Source: Chitinophaga pinensis DSM 2588
GTDB lineage: Bacteria; Bacteroidota; Bacteroidia; Chitinophagales; Chitinophagaceae
Assembly (NCBI RefSeq): GCF_000024005.1
Contig: NC_013132.1
Coordinates: 3,342,001-3,406,000 of the forward strand
Direction: 5' to 3'
DNA length: 64,000 bases
Shown here piece by piece: positions 16,921 to 25,749 of the stretch. How positions within the stretch are numbered: the first letter of the stretch is position 1; every line of letters starts with the position of its first letter. The notes below the pieces were generated by a model, which was given only the letters and a program-made list of their open reading frames with translations, was not told the origin of the DNA and did not search any database. The translations under genes were made by a program, and so were the position numbers.

Positions 16921-19098
16921 TTAGTTGGCTCTTCTTCTTTCTTCCTCACTCGCCGTCTGCCTTTTACGCGAAGAGAAGGTGTTTTTCCCGAACTTATACG
17001 AGAAGGATAAGGATACATTCCTTGTATCATTCTTTTGTATCATACCATTGCGTTGTTGCAGATAAGCGATATCCAGCTTGTAAGGATTCTTATAAAATAT
17101 ATCTGCAAAAGCGAGTTTAACGGTACCCTGTTGCTTTAATATAGATTTGCTGAATCCCAGGCTGATATCTGAAGTCCTGTCAACATGATATACACCCTGG
17201 TAAACAGGCGATTCATATCTGCCGGAGAGTTCCGCTTTTATACCGTGTTTTTTGCTGAGAACAAATGACTGGGTAGTGTTCAGGTAAAGAATATAGTCGT
17301 CAGAAGAAAAATAACCGTCTGTGTACATAGAATGTTGTTTGCGGTAAGCGCCTTCGATCGTTACATTCATATCCCACCAGTCTGTAGGCCGGAGGTTTGT
17401 CATGAAGCCCAGGGTATAGTCTTCGATATTATCAAGGTTCTGCTGTGTGTCGTAAAATGTTTTGCTGACGTTATCCTGTACCGTTACATTACTGACCAGG
17501 TCTTGCAGTTTCGAATAGGAAGCAGTCAGCGTATAGTTTTGTTTAAAGGTATAACTCAGTTCACCGCTTCGGAATATAGCAGGTCGCAGCGCCGGATTAC
17601 CCTGCTGGAAACTGTAAGGACTGCTGTACGATCTGGCAGGGTTCAATTGCATATAGGCCGGACGTTCCATGCGGCTGTTATAATTGAAACTGAACACATG
17701 ATCCTCTGATGCCTTATAGGTGATAAAGAGGGTAGGGAATAAGCGGAGGTAGTTTCTACGGGTGATGAGTTGTTGTGTAATGGAATTACCGGTAGTACGG
17801 GTATGTTCTCCTCTTAATCCCGCCTGCAGGTCCCACTTGCCAAGGGTACCGCTGATACTGGTGTAAGCGGCAGCCGTATTCTCCGTGTATTTGAAGTTAT
17901 TACTTTTACCGTCGTCCGGGGAAAAGGCGCCTTCAAGCACATTATTGTATAGGAAGAGGTTGTCTGAGGCAATACTGGTGTATTTTATCCCTGATTCCAT
18001 CGCCCATTTTCCGGCAATTTTATAAGTCAGATCTGCTTTTCCTGACCATATATTAATACGTTGTGTCGATGGTGTGAATATGTTGAAATTGTTATTGAGG
18101 TTTTTATCCTGTATATAAGTAAGGGCGTTGACATACTGCCGGCTATTGTTGGCGTAAGGTACATAGTCAACATCAATATTGAGGCTATTACCGGCACTGT
18201 CCAGTTTTAATTTGTAATTCAGGTTAAAGCTGTAGTTGTTGCTGGCGGAATTTGAACGGACATTGGTGTTCAAGGTAGAATCAGCCACGGATACATGGTC
18301 ATTGAATACATTGGTGATGGTCCTGGAGTCGGTATTACGGTCGGAGTTAAAACCAGTCACCCGGAAACCAAACACCTGCCGGGGATTGATATCATAATCC
18401 AGCCCTAACTGGTAACTATGGCTTTTATTCACCGGATCGATTGTACGTTTGCCACGCCAGTCAGAATAGGAGTCAGGTGTCTGGTAAATGGTATAGGTAT
18501 TCATCTGGCGTCTGATGCTTTTATTGCTAAAGCCATAGTTACCATAGATATTCAGTTTGTTTTGTTTGTAATTGAAGGTACCACCGGCAGTCTGGCTACC
18601 GAATGTAGCCTGTGTATAGGCGCCATTGATAGTCCCATTGAAACCCTGTGCTTTCGATTTTTTAGTGATGATGTTGACAATACCACCACCCTGAATATCA
18701 TATTTGGCAGAAGGTGTACGCATGATCTCTATCCTGGAGACGTTATCAGCTGGTAATCCGCTGAGGTAGGCGGTAAGATCTTCTCCGGTCATCTGTACCT
18801 GTTTGCCGTCTATATACACGGTCATACTCTTGGTACCCTGTGTTACCTGACCATTTTCGTTGGTCTGTATGCCTGGCGCTTTACGCAATGCATCCCATAC
18901 AGTGCTGCCGCTGGCCAGGATACTATTTTGTACGTTGAAGATCACTTTATCGTTCCTGCGTTCCACCTGTGGCAGACGACTGGTTACAACAATATCTTTC
19001 AGCTGCTGTACTTTCATGGTATCGGGGCGGTTTTGCTGTGCCGCTGCCGAAAGCGTAAAGCTGATCAGTATAAATATGGGTAGAATCGTTTTCATCAT
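16921..19098 (-). CDS. Outer-membrane beta-barrel protein with TonB plug domain
   Basis: A 725-residue protein starting MMKTILPIFILISFTLSAAAQ (signal peptide). A plug-like domain follows: QLKDIVVTSRLPQVERRNDKVIFNV, then ALRKAPGIQTNENGQVTQ, IYIDGKQV-type and GGGIVNIITKKSKAQGFNG segments. The remainder is a barrel of the family often called outer membrane beta-barrel protein (OMP_b-brl_3). It lacks the usual carboxypeptidase-like N-terminal domain. Likely role: TonB-dependent uptake or an outer-membrane signalling protein; ligand unknown. It diverges from the histidine kinase gene at 19220, and the intergenic region has a promoter box and three phased repeats, so regulation by that two-component system is likely. 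Confidence 0.85.
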   Translation of the reverse strand: MMKTILPIFILISFTLSAAAQQNRPDTMKVQQLKDIVVTSRLPQVERRNDKVIFNVQNSILASGSTVWDALRKAPGIQTNENGQVTQGTKSMTVYIDGKQVQMTGEDLTAYLSGLPADNVSRIEIMRTPSAKYDIQGGGIVNIITKKSKAQGFNGTINGAYTQATFGSQTAGGTFNYKQNKLNIYGNYGFSNKSIRRQMNTYTIYQTPDSYSDWRGKRTIDPVNKSHSYQLGLDYDINPRQVFGFRVTGFNSDRNTDSRTITNVFNDHVSVADSTLNTNVRSNSASNNYSFNLNYKLKLDSAGNSLNIDVDYVPYANNSRQYVNALTYIQDKNLNNNFNIFTPSTQRINIWSGKADLTYKIAGKWAMESGIKYTSIASDNLFLYNNVLEGAFSPDDGKSNNFKYTENTAAAYTSISGTLGKWDLQAGLRGEHTRTTGNSITQQLITRRNYLRLFPTLFITYKASEDHVFSFNYNSRMERPAYMQLNPARSYSSPYSFQQGNPALRPAIFRSGELSYTFKQNYTLTASYSKLQDLVSNVTVQDNVSKTFYDTQQNLDNIEDYTLGFMTNLRPTDWWDMNVTIEGAYRKQHSMYTDGYFSSDDYILYLNTTQSFVLSKKHGIKAELSGRYESPVYQGVYHVDRTSDISLGFSKSILKQQGTVKLAFADIFYKNPYKLDIAYLQQRNGMIQKNDTRNVSLSFSYKFGKNTFSSRKRQTASEEERRRAN

Positions 19099-19114
19099 TT
19101 GTAATTTTGTGATG

Positions 19115-19122
19115 CAAACGTA
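19115..19122 (-). promoter_or_regulatory. Bacteroidota -7 promoter box (TACGTTTG)
   Basis: Read on the minus strand this is TACGTTTG, an exact TAnnTTTG match, 17 bases before the ATG of the beta-barrel gene. A TTTC at about 18 bases upstream is a weak -33 element, which would fit a promoter that needs an activator. Confidence 0.65.
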
Positions 19123-19144
19123 TTCTGAAGGGCTGTAAACGAAA

Positions 19145-19170
19145 GTTAAACTCGGTTAAATAAAGTTAAA
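19145..19170. promoter_or_regulatory. Three GTTAAA repeats at 10-base spacing, probable response-regulator site
   Basis: GTTAAA occurs at 19145-19150, 19155-19160 and 19165-19170, exactly one helical turn apart. The array sits directly upstream of the -33 region of the minus-strand beta-barrel promoter and in front of the histidine kinase gene. OmpR-family regulators bind direct repeats with 10-11 base spacing, and such a regulator is encoded next door (20653-21345). Binding is inferred. Confidence 0.6.
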
Positions 19171-19219
19171 TCCGCTCCTGATCTGCATAAGCGCATGATA
19201 AAATGGCTATTTTCGGGTT

Positions 19220-20656
19220 ATGAAATGGCTTTCTGCAAAATACGCTTATCCACTTGTGGTCATCTCGGTGCTTGTCAGCATAGTGCTGCAAATTGCCTGG
19301 TTAAGACAGTTATTTACTGAACAGCGGGCGCATGTCCGCGATCAGATAGAGCAGATCGTTAATAATTCGGCAAAGGAGGTTTCCTACGAAAGCGCGAAGT
19401 ATCTCGGTTTAAAGGACACTATATATCGTCGTTTTTTATTGTCACCGGAGTGGATACAGTTACGGCAGGGTTTCGACGGACTCGGAGCCCCTAATATGTA
19501 TAAAGCCTTCGATATGTCAGATGATAGTAAAGACACCACCTATATCATCTTTAAATTCGTTTTCTTCCGCCCGGGCAGCGAAAGCAGCAAAAGACGTAAA
19601 AGCGGAAGGTATTATTCTTCGCCGGAAATACCCGGTCTTGATTCAATGATATTACGGATGATGGATAGTACCGTCAGGGTGCGATTGCAACAGATTGGTC
19701 TGAACAGTAAGTTTCATATCATATTGAGCGACTTAGGGGATAAAATCGGGGTAGCGAGGGACCCTGATGATCCCGGTTATATCAGTGATCTGTATACCTA
19801 TAATCTTGAATACAGGCGACGTTGTCAGATACAGGTAGAATCCATTACCGGATATGTGTGGTATGAAATGCGTTATTATGTACTCTCCTCTCTGCTGATG
19901 ATCGTCCTGACCTGTGCGGCCTTTTACTTTATCATACGACTGATGCGCAATCAGCGGCTGTATGCAGAAGCCAGGGTCGCATTTACCAGTAATATGACCC
20001 ATGAACTGAAAACGCCTATTGCGACCGTCGCCCTGGCATTGGAGTCCATCACCCGTTATGACCTGGTACAACAGCCGCAGAAGCTGGAAGAATACCTGTC
20101 TATCGGCCGGCAGGAACTGCAACGCCTGAACCTGATGATTGAGAAGGTATTAAACCTTAGCAGGGAACAGGATGTTGATTATCCGTTGAACAGGGTGCTG
20201 TATGACGTACAGACCGGCCTGCAGGATGTAGTGCGCTCGATGGAATTACAACTGGCGAATGCAGGTGCGGTATGTAAGCTGGAGCTATCACCCGAACCCT
20301 GTTTTGTATATGGAGATCCGGTACACCTGACGAATGTATGCTATAACCTGATTGAAAATGCGATTAAGTATGCAATAGCGCCGCTTCTGCTGGAAATCAG
20401 CTGTGCGGTTGTCCATGATAGGGTCGTGGTGCATTTTAAGGATAACGGGCCAGGCATTGATAAGATCTATCATGATAAAATATTTGACCGCTTTTTCCGT
20501 GTGCCCGTGAAAGGAGATATACACGATGTAAAGGGATCAGGACTGGGACTGAACTACGTCAGGAGTATCGTCACCCGCCTGAATGGTACCATTACAGTGA
20601 AAAGTGAGCCTGGAAAGGGCAGCGATTTTATGATCAGTTTACCGGCAGCAACATGA
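19220..20656 (+). CDS. Membrane sensor histidine kinase
   Basis: A 478-residue protein with one N-terminal membrane helix (about 9-29, LVVISVLVSIVLQIAWL), a sensor domain of about 190 residues outside the cytoplasm, and a second helix (about 218-240, YVLSSLLMIVLTCAAFYFII). The kinase core has the H-box MTHELKTPIATVALALES (phospho-acceptor H261), the N-box NVCYNLIENAIKYA, and the ATP-lid motifs DNGPGID and GSGLGLNYV. There is no HAMP domain that I can recognise. The signal is unknown. The stop overlaps the response-regulator ATG by four bases (ATGA), so the pair is translated together. Confidence 0.92.
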   Translation: MKWLSAKYAYPLVVISVLVSIVLQIAWLRQLFTEQRAHVRDQIEQIVNNSAKEVSYESAKYLGLKDTIYRRFLLSPEWIQLRQGFDGLGAPNMYKAFDMSDDSKDTTYIIFKFVFFRPGSESSKRRKSGRYYSSPEIPGLDSMILRMMDSTVRVRLQQIGLNSKFHIILSDLGDKIGVARDPDDPGYISDLYTYNLEYRRRCQIQVESITGYVWYEMRYYVLSSLLMIVLTCAAFYFIIRLMRNQRLYAEARVAFTSNMTHELKTPIATVALALESITRYDLVQQPQKLEEYLSIGRQELQRLNLMIEKVLNLSREQDVDYPLNRVLYDVQTGLQDVVRSMELQLANAGAVCKLELSPEPCFVYGDPVHLTNVCYNLIENAIKYAIAPLLLEISCAVVHDRVVVHFKDNGPGIDKIYHDKIFDRFFRVPVKGDIHDVKGSGLGLNYVRSIVTRLNGTITVKSEPGKGSDFMISLPAAT

Positions 20657-21345
20657 GTTATAAGCTATTATATGTAGAAGACGAGCCATTTCTGTCACGC
20701 ATTGTCAGTGATGGCTTAAAAGCAAGCGGCTATGAAGTACACCTGATTACCGACGGAAAGAAAGCTTTGTCCGCATTTGAAACCATTCAGCCCGATATCT
20801 GTGTGCTGGATATCATGCTACCATCCAAGGATGGCTACACGATTGCAGAAGAGATCCGGCTGTTAGACCACCAGGTGCCGATCATCTTCCTGAGTGCAAA
20901 ATCACTGACAGAAGATGTGGTGAAAGGGTTTAAGACAGGCGGGAATGACTACCTTAAGAAACCCTTCAGTATGGAGGAACTGCTGGTGCGTATAGAAGCC
21001 TTACTATATCGTTTCTCGGGCGCCCCGCAACAGCAACCAGCCGGGAAGGAAACACTGTATCATTTTGGAACCTGTACCCTGGATACGGTGCAGCAGACAT
21101 TAGTGACCTCCAGCGGAAAGCATACCTTATCCTTTAAAGAATCAGCTTTGCTGGAAATGCTGATTCGCCGCAAAAACGATATCCTGGAAAGACAGGAAGC
21201 CCTGTTAAAGATCTGGAATGACGACAGCTACTATAATACGCGCAGTATGGACGTATTCATGACACATATACGTAAACTGCTGAAAGATGAACCGGGCATC
21301 CAGATCCTTAGTATCAGAGGTGTGGGCTATAAACTGATATGTTAA
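20653..21345 (+). CDS. OmpR/PhoB-type response regulator
   Basis: A 230-residue protein with a receiver domain (acidic pocket E9-D10, phospho-acceptor D53 in CVLDIMLPSKDGY, switch S81, K103 in LKKPFS) and a C-terminal winged-helix DNA-binding domain (LSFKESALLEMLIRRKNDILERQEALLKIW to MTHIRKLLKDEPGIQILSIRGVGYKL). The start overlaps the kinase stop. The three phased GTTAAA repeats upstream of the divergent outer-membrane gene are the natural candidate target. The gene ends at a heptamer inverted repeat (21353-21474). Confidence 0.93.
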   Translation: MSYKLLYVEDEPFLSRIVSDGLKASGYEVHLITDGKKALSAFETIQPDICVLDIMLPSKDGYTIAEEIRLLDHQVPIIFLSAKSLTEDVVKGFKTGGNDYLKKPFSMEELLVRIEALLYRFSGAPQQQPAGKETLYHFGTCTLDTVQQTLVTSSGKHTLSFKESALLEMLIRRKNDILERQEALLKIWNDDSYYNTRSMDVFMTHIRKLLKDEPGIQILSIRGVGYKLIC

Positions 21346-21352
21346 AGAAATC

Positions 21353-21474
21353 AGGAATTAAGAATTAAAAAATTAAGAATTATTTTTCCGGTAAACTATC
21401 ACGTTAATGAATTTTTATAGGATGCAATTGAAACAGCTCAATTCTTAATCCTTAATTTTTAATTCTTAATTCCT
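21353..21474. repeat. Heptamer inverted repeat pair (AATTAAG / CTTAATT)
   Basis: The left arm (21353-21382) and right arm (21439-21474) are built of AATTAAG-type heptamers in opposite orientation and are largely complementary, around a spacer of 56 bases. It separates the response regulator from the sulfatase, both on the plus strand. The right arm ends just before the sulfatase start and includes TATTTTTC, one mismatch from a -7 promoter box. Confidence 0.7.
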
Positions 21475-21487
21475 ATTTTTCTATCAC

Positions 21488-23233
21488 ATGAAAAACTTCC
21501 TCTCCCTCATCGTCTGCCTGAGTGTATGGTTCCAGGTGTCTGCACAGCAGCTGGCTAAGCGGCCGAACATCATTGTAATATTAAGTGACGATATGGGATA
21601 TTCGGATCTGGGTTGTTATGGCAGCGAGATCCAGACACCCAATCTTGATAAGTTGTATAAAAACGGGCTGCGTTTTACACAGTTTTATAATACCGCCCGT
21701 TGTTGTCCGTCCAGGGCTTCCCTGCTTACCGGGTTGTATCCCCATCAGGCAGGAATGGGCTGGATGCGGGATAAAGATGCTGGTCTGGAAGGTTACCAGG
21801 GAGGACTGAGTAAACATGCCGTAACGATGGCGGAAGTGGTAAAGCCGGCAGGTTATACCACATTGATGGTGGGTAAATGGCATGTCAGTCAGGGTATCCG
21901 CCAGGATGGTCCGCTGGCCAACTGGCCTTTACAACGTGGTTTTGACCGGTTTTACGGTACGATACAGGGTGCAGGCAGCTATTATGATCCTGCTACTTTG
22001 TGCCGGGGAAATCAGCTGATAACACCCGCAACTGATACTGCTTACCAGCCAGCTAACTATTTCTATACAGACGCGGTAACGCATGAAGCGATTCGTTTTA
22101 TCAGCGAAAGCGACCCTGCTAAGCCGTTCTTTATGTACCTGGCTTATACGGCCGCACACTGGCCTTTACAGGCAAAACCGGCTGATATTAAGAAATATAA
22201 AGGCATGTATGATAAAGGCTGGGAGGCTATCCGTAAACAGCGTTTTGAGAAAATGAAGAAACTGGGTCTCCTGCCTGCCAACGCAGAACTGTCCCCTTCC
22301 GATGCGCCTGACTGGAAAGACGAAAAGAACAAAGCGGTACAGGCAGCAAGAATGGAAGTATATGCCGCAATGATCGATGAAATGGACCAGGGAATCGGGG
22401 AGATTATGGCACAACTGAAAAAACAGGGTCTCGATGAAAACACCGTTGTAATGTTTATGCAGGACAATGGTGGTTGCGCAGAGGAAATCGGTACAAAAGG
22501 AAAAACCGGTCCGATAGCAGCAAACCCTGAAAAGATAAAACCAAGGGCAAAAGGCGAAGTAGAGTATGATGTGATCCCTAAAATGACCAGAGACGGTAAA
22601 CTGATCATGAAAGGAGAGGGTATCATTGGTGGTCCGGAAACAACTTATGTTTCATATGGAAAGGTATGGGCCAATGTTTCCAATACGCCCTTCCGTGAGT
22701 ATAAACACTGGGTACATGAGGGCGGTATCTCTACACCGCTGATCATTCATTATCCGGCAGGTATCCGCCAGCATAACAGCAGCAATTTTGTAGGTCATTT
22801 TATTGATATCATGCCAACGGTAGCCGAACTGGCAGGTGCTTCCTATCCATCTGACTGGCATAACAATAAGATCATTCCGATGGAGGGGATCAGCCTGGTG
22901 CCTTTATTCACTGGTAAAGCACTGGACAGGGGTAAAGCGCTTTGCTGGGAACATGAGATGAACAGGGCCGTACGCCTGGGAGACTGGAAACTGGTCGCTA
23001 AAGGCGAATTGCTGAGTGAGAAAGATGGCTATGGTGAATGGAAGAACTATGAGCTGGGTAAATGGGAACTCTATAATATCAAAACTGACAGAAGTGAATT
23101 ACACGATGTATCCGCCCAACATCCTGATATGGTAAAGGAAATGAGTGCGATCTGGGATGATTATGCCAAACGCGCTAAAGTATTACCAGCTCCATGGACG
23201 CCATTGCAGGGAACACCTGAAAGCGGACAGTAA
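21488..23233 (+). CDS. Secreted formylglycine-dependent sulfatase
   Basis: A 581-residue protein with signal peptide MKNFLSLIVCLSVWFQVSAQ. The metal-binding opening PNIIVILSDDMGYSDLGCYGS and the sulfatase signature CCPSRASLLTG (C72-x-P-S-R, with C72 the predicted formylglycine) are intact. Further family motifs are GKWHVS, HWPLQAKP and the VVMFMQDNGG metal site, with a C-terminal region RAVRLGDWKLVAKG. It resembles arylsulfatase-A-like enzymes of class S1, which cleave sulfate esters from glycans or small molecules outside the cytoplasm. It needs a maturation enzyme, not seen here. No obvious operon partner; the permease gene follows after 113 bases. Confidence 0.92.
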   Translation: MKNFLSLIVCLSVWFQVSAQQLAKRPNIIVILSDDMGYSDLGCYGSEIQTPNLDKLYKNGLRFTQFYNTARCCPSRASLLTGLYPHQAGMGWMRDKDAGLEGYQGGLSKHAVTMAEVVKPAGYTTLMVGKWHVSQGIRQDGPLANWPLQRGFDRFYGTIQGAGSYYDPATLCRGNQLITPATDTAYQPANYFYTDAVTHEAIRFISESDPAKPFFMYLAYTAAHWPLQAKPADIKKYKGMYDKGWEAIRKQRFEKMKKLGLLPANAELSPSDAPDWKDEKNKAVQAARMEVYAAMIDEMDQGIGEIMAQLKKQGLDENTVVMFMQDNGGCAEEIGTKGKTGPIAANPEKIKPRAKGEVEYDVIPKMTRDGKLIMKGEGIIGGPETTYVSYGKVWANVSNTPFREYKHWVHEGGISTPLIIHYPAGIRQHNSSNFVGHFIDIMPTVAELAGASYPSDWHNNKIIPMEGISLVPLFTGKALDRGKALCWEHEMNRAVRLGDWKLVAKGELLSEKDGYGEWKNYELGKWELYNIKTDRSELHDVSAQHPDMVKEMSAIWDDYAKRAKVLPAPWTPLQGTPESGQ

Positions 23234-23310
23234 CTGTATCAAAAGCGGACACCTCTACTGCGGTGGCTTAGTGTAATTAATTGATAATCATTTACTGCTT
23301 AAACTGACAT

Positions 23311-23318
23311 TATTTTTG
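23311..23318 (+). promoter_or_regulatory. -7 promoter box (TATTTTTG) for the permease gene
   Basis: An exact TAnnTTTG match 28 bases before the ATG of the ABC permease gene. No TTTG is found at the expected -33 distance, so the promoter may be weak or activated. Confidence 0.45.
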
Positions 23319-23346
23319 CACCGATCGCCGCAGTAAGTTAGCCGTT

Positions 23347-25746
23347 ATGTTCAAAAACTACGTTAAGACTGCATTCAGGAACCTGTTAAGGAATAAGATC
23401 TATTCTGGCATTAACATTCTCGGACTGAGTATGGGCCTTGCCTGTGGTATGTTGATCATTTTGTATGTGAAAGACGAGGTCAGTTATGACCGCTTTCATG
23501 ACAATCTGAATAATATCTACCGGATCAGTACCGTACAGTATAATGTGGAAGGCAAGAGAGAGGGGGCCATGGGTTACTCCGGTTATCTTCAGGGACCACG
23601 TTTTGCAGCGGATGTACCGGGTATTAATGCCTTTACAAGGGTAGAACAGGATATGCGTGATGTGAAGAACGGTGCGCATATTAAAGCCTGGCAAATACAC
23701 CTGGCTGATTCCAGCTTCTTTTCTATCTTCTCTTTTCCGCTGCTCAGCGGTAATCCGAAAACAGCTTTACTGGCGCCTGATGCAGTTGTGATTACAGAAG
23801 ATGTAGCGAAAGAACAGTTCGGCACAAAGGATGCATTAGGAAAGGTCCTGATGATGAAACAGGGTGACGATCAGTTTAAACCCTATACCGTAACGGGCGT
23901 CGCCAAAAGAATACCACAGAACTCCTCACTTAAATTCAAGATATTAGTTCCTATCCGGGCTTCGGCACAGGATGAGGGCAATGATGAAAACTGGTTCAAT
24001 TTCTTCCTCAATACATTTGTTGTACTGGATCCGGGCGCTGACAGAACTCAGGTAGAGACCAACATGCAACAGGTCTATACGGCACAGTCAGCAGCCGTTT
24101 TTGAACGTCAGCAGCAGCAATATGGTCCGCAGGGTAAGACGGTTTACCAGTTACAGCCCATGAATGAGCTGCACCTCAGTAAAACCTACAGAGCGGACAA
24201 CGGACTGACAGACGCCAGTGATCCTATTTTCTCCTACATTCTCTCCGGTATTGCGGCATTCATTCTACTGATCGCCTGTATTAACTTTGTAAACCTGACC
24301 ATTGCCCGTTCTGTGAAACGTGCAAAAGAAATAGGCATCCGTAAGGTAGTCGGGGGCGGAAGAATGCAGCTTATTATGCAGTTCATGGGAGAGTCCTTTA
24401 TTCTCAGCATCGCCGCTTTTATACTGGCCCTGATACTCGTGCAGCTTTCCCTGCCGGTATTTAATGAATTATCCAATAAAGCACTGGCGATAAGTTACCT
24501 CTTCGATTTTAAACTGGTAGGGGGCTATCTGTTACTTTTCTTTATGACCGGTTTCCTGGCAGGCTTCTATCCGTCACTGGTATTGTCTGGTTTTAACCCA
24601 GTGAAAGTATTATACAACAGGTTCACTTTATCCGGTAAGAATTATCTGCAGAAAGGACTGGTGGTATTACAGTTTACGCTGGCTTCTTTCCTGATCATAG
24701 GTACTATTACGATCTATTGCCAGTTTCGTTATCTGACTACCCGTCAGCTGGGCTATGATGATAAGGACCTGGTGATACTCAGGCATAGCCGTATTCCTTA
24801 TCTGCGGGCAGATGCATTCAGAGCAGACCTGATGCGGAATGGCGCTGTTGCAGATGTCGCATTTAAGAACGTAGGGGACTGGATGACGTCGGCGAAAGTG
24901 AATGGGGATCTGACAGTTAATTTCAGCTATGAGACAGTAGATGAAAAGTACCTGCCCCTATTGAAAATACCTGTCGTAAAGGGTAGAAATTTCTCTAAAG
25001 CTTTTCCTTCGGATTCGACACACGCGGTGTTGGTGAATGAAGCGTTTGTAAAAACGGCCGGCTGGAAAGATCCTATCGGACAAGAGGTCAACTTCTGGTA
25101 TAACAAAGACGAAAAGTATACCGTAGTGGGCGTCGTGAAAGACTATCATTATGTAGACCTGAAACAACGCATCACGGAGCAGCTCTTTACGATGAAGAAC
25201 AGCAATCAATACGGTGCGACCTTTGTCAAAATAAAACCAGGTAAGGAAACCGCCGCGTTGGCGCATATTGCAGTTATTTACAAGAAATACTTTCCACTGA
25301 GTCCTTATGAGTATACTTTCATGAATGATGAAAACCTGAAACGGTATGAGTCTGAAGCCAAATGGAAGCAGATCATCCTGTTCAGTGCAATTCTGACGAT
25401 CTTTATTTCCTGTATCGGACTATTCGGCTTGTCCGTCCTGTCCGCAGAAAAAAGAACCAAAGAGATTGGTATACGCAAAGTACTGGGAGCCTCTGTAGCT
25501 GCGGTAGTAGCCATACTATCCACAGACTTTCTGAAACTGGTGATCATATCCTTTGTACTGTCTATGCCAATAGCCTGGATAGTAAGTAATAAATGGCTGG
25601 AGAGTTATCCTTACCGTATTACAGTCAGCTGGTGGATATTCGCCACCGCTGCATTCCTGGTAGTAGGTGTCGCACTGATGACCGTGAGTTTCTACGCAGT
25701 AAAGGCAGCGGTAGCTGATCCTGTAAAAAGTCTGAAAGGCGAATAA
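23347..25746 (+). CDS. MacB/FtsX-type ABC transporter permease
   Basis: A 799-residue protein with the typical start MFKNYVKTAFRNLLRNKIYSGINILGLSMGLACGMLIILYVKDE, a large extracytoplasmic MacB-type domain, then two FtsX-type membrane modules: ILSGIAAFILLIACINFVNLTIARSVKRAKEIGIRKVVG (about 300-340) and LTIFISCIGLFGLSVLSAEKRTKEIGIRKVLG (about 680-720). About eight membrane segments are expected. Such proteins work with a separate ATPase, often for export of antimicrobial compounds or in envelope stress; no ATPase gene is adjacent. The gene ends three bases before the convergent gene at 25750. Confidence 0.9.
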   Translation: MFKNYVKTAFRNLLRNKIYSGINILGLSMGLACGMLIILYVKDEVSYDRFHDNLNNIYRISTVQYNVEGKREGAMGYSGYLQGPRFAADVPGINAFTRVEQDMRDVKNGAHIKAWQIHLADSSFFSIFSFPLLSGNPKTALLAPDAVVITEDVAKEQFGTKDALGKVLMMKQGDDQFKPYTVTGVAKRIPQNSSLKFKILVPIRASAQDEGNDENWFNFFLNTFVVLDPGADRTQVETNMQQVYTAQSAAVFERQQQQYGPQGKTVYQLQPMNELHLSKTYRADNGLTDASDPIFSYILSGIAAFILLIACINFVNLTIARSVKRAKEIGIRKVVGGGRMQLIMQFMGESFILSIAAFILALILVQLSLPVFNELSNKALAISYLFDFKLVGGYLLLFFMTGFLAGFYPSLVLSGFNPVKVLYNRFTLSGKNYLQKGLVVLQFTLASFLIIGTITIYCQFRYLTTRQLGYDDKDLVILRHSRIPYLRADAFRADLMRNGAVADVAFKNVGDWMTSAKVNGDLTVNFSYETVDEKYLPLLKIPVVKGRNFSKAFPSDSTHAVLVNEAFVKTAGWKDPIGQEVNFWYNKDEKYTVVGVVKDYHYVDLKQRITEQLFTMKNSNQYGATFVKIKPGKETAALAHIAVIYKKYFPLSPYEYTFMNDENLKRYESEAKWKQIILFSAILTIFISCIGLFGLSVLSAEKRTKEIGIRKVLGASVAAVVAILSTDFLKLVIISFVLSMPIAWIVSNKWLESYPYRITVSWWIFATAAFLVVGVALMTVSFYAVKAAVADPVKSLKGE

Positions 25747-25749
25747 TTA

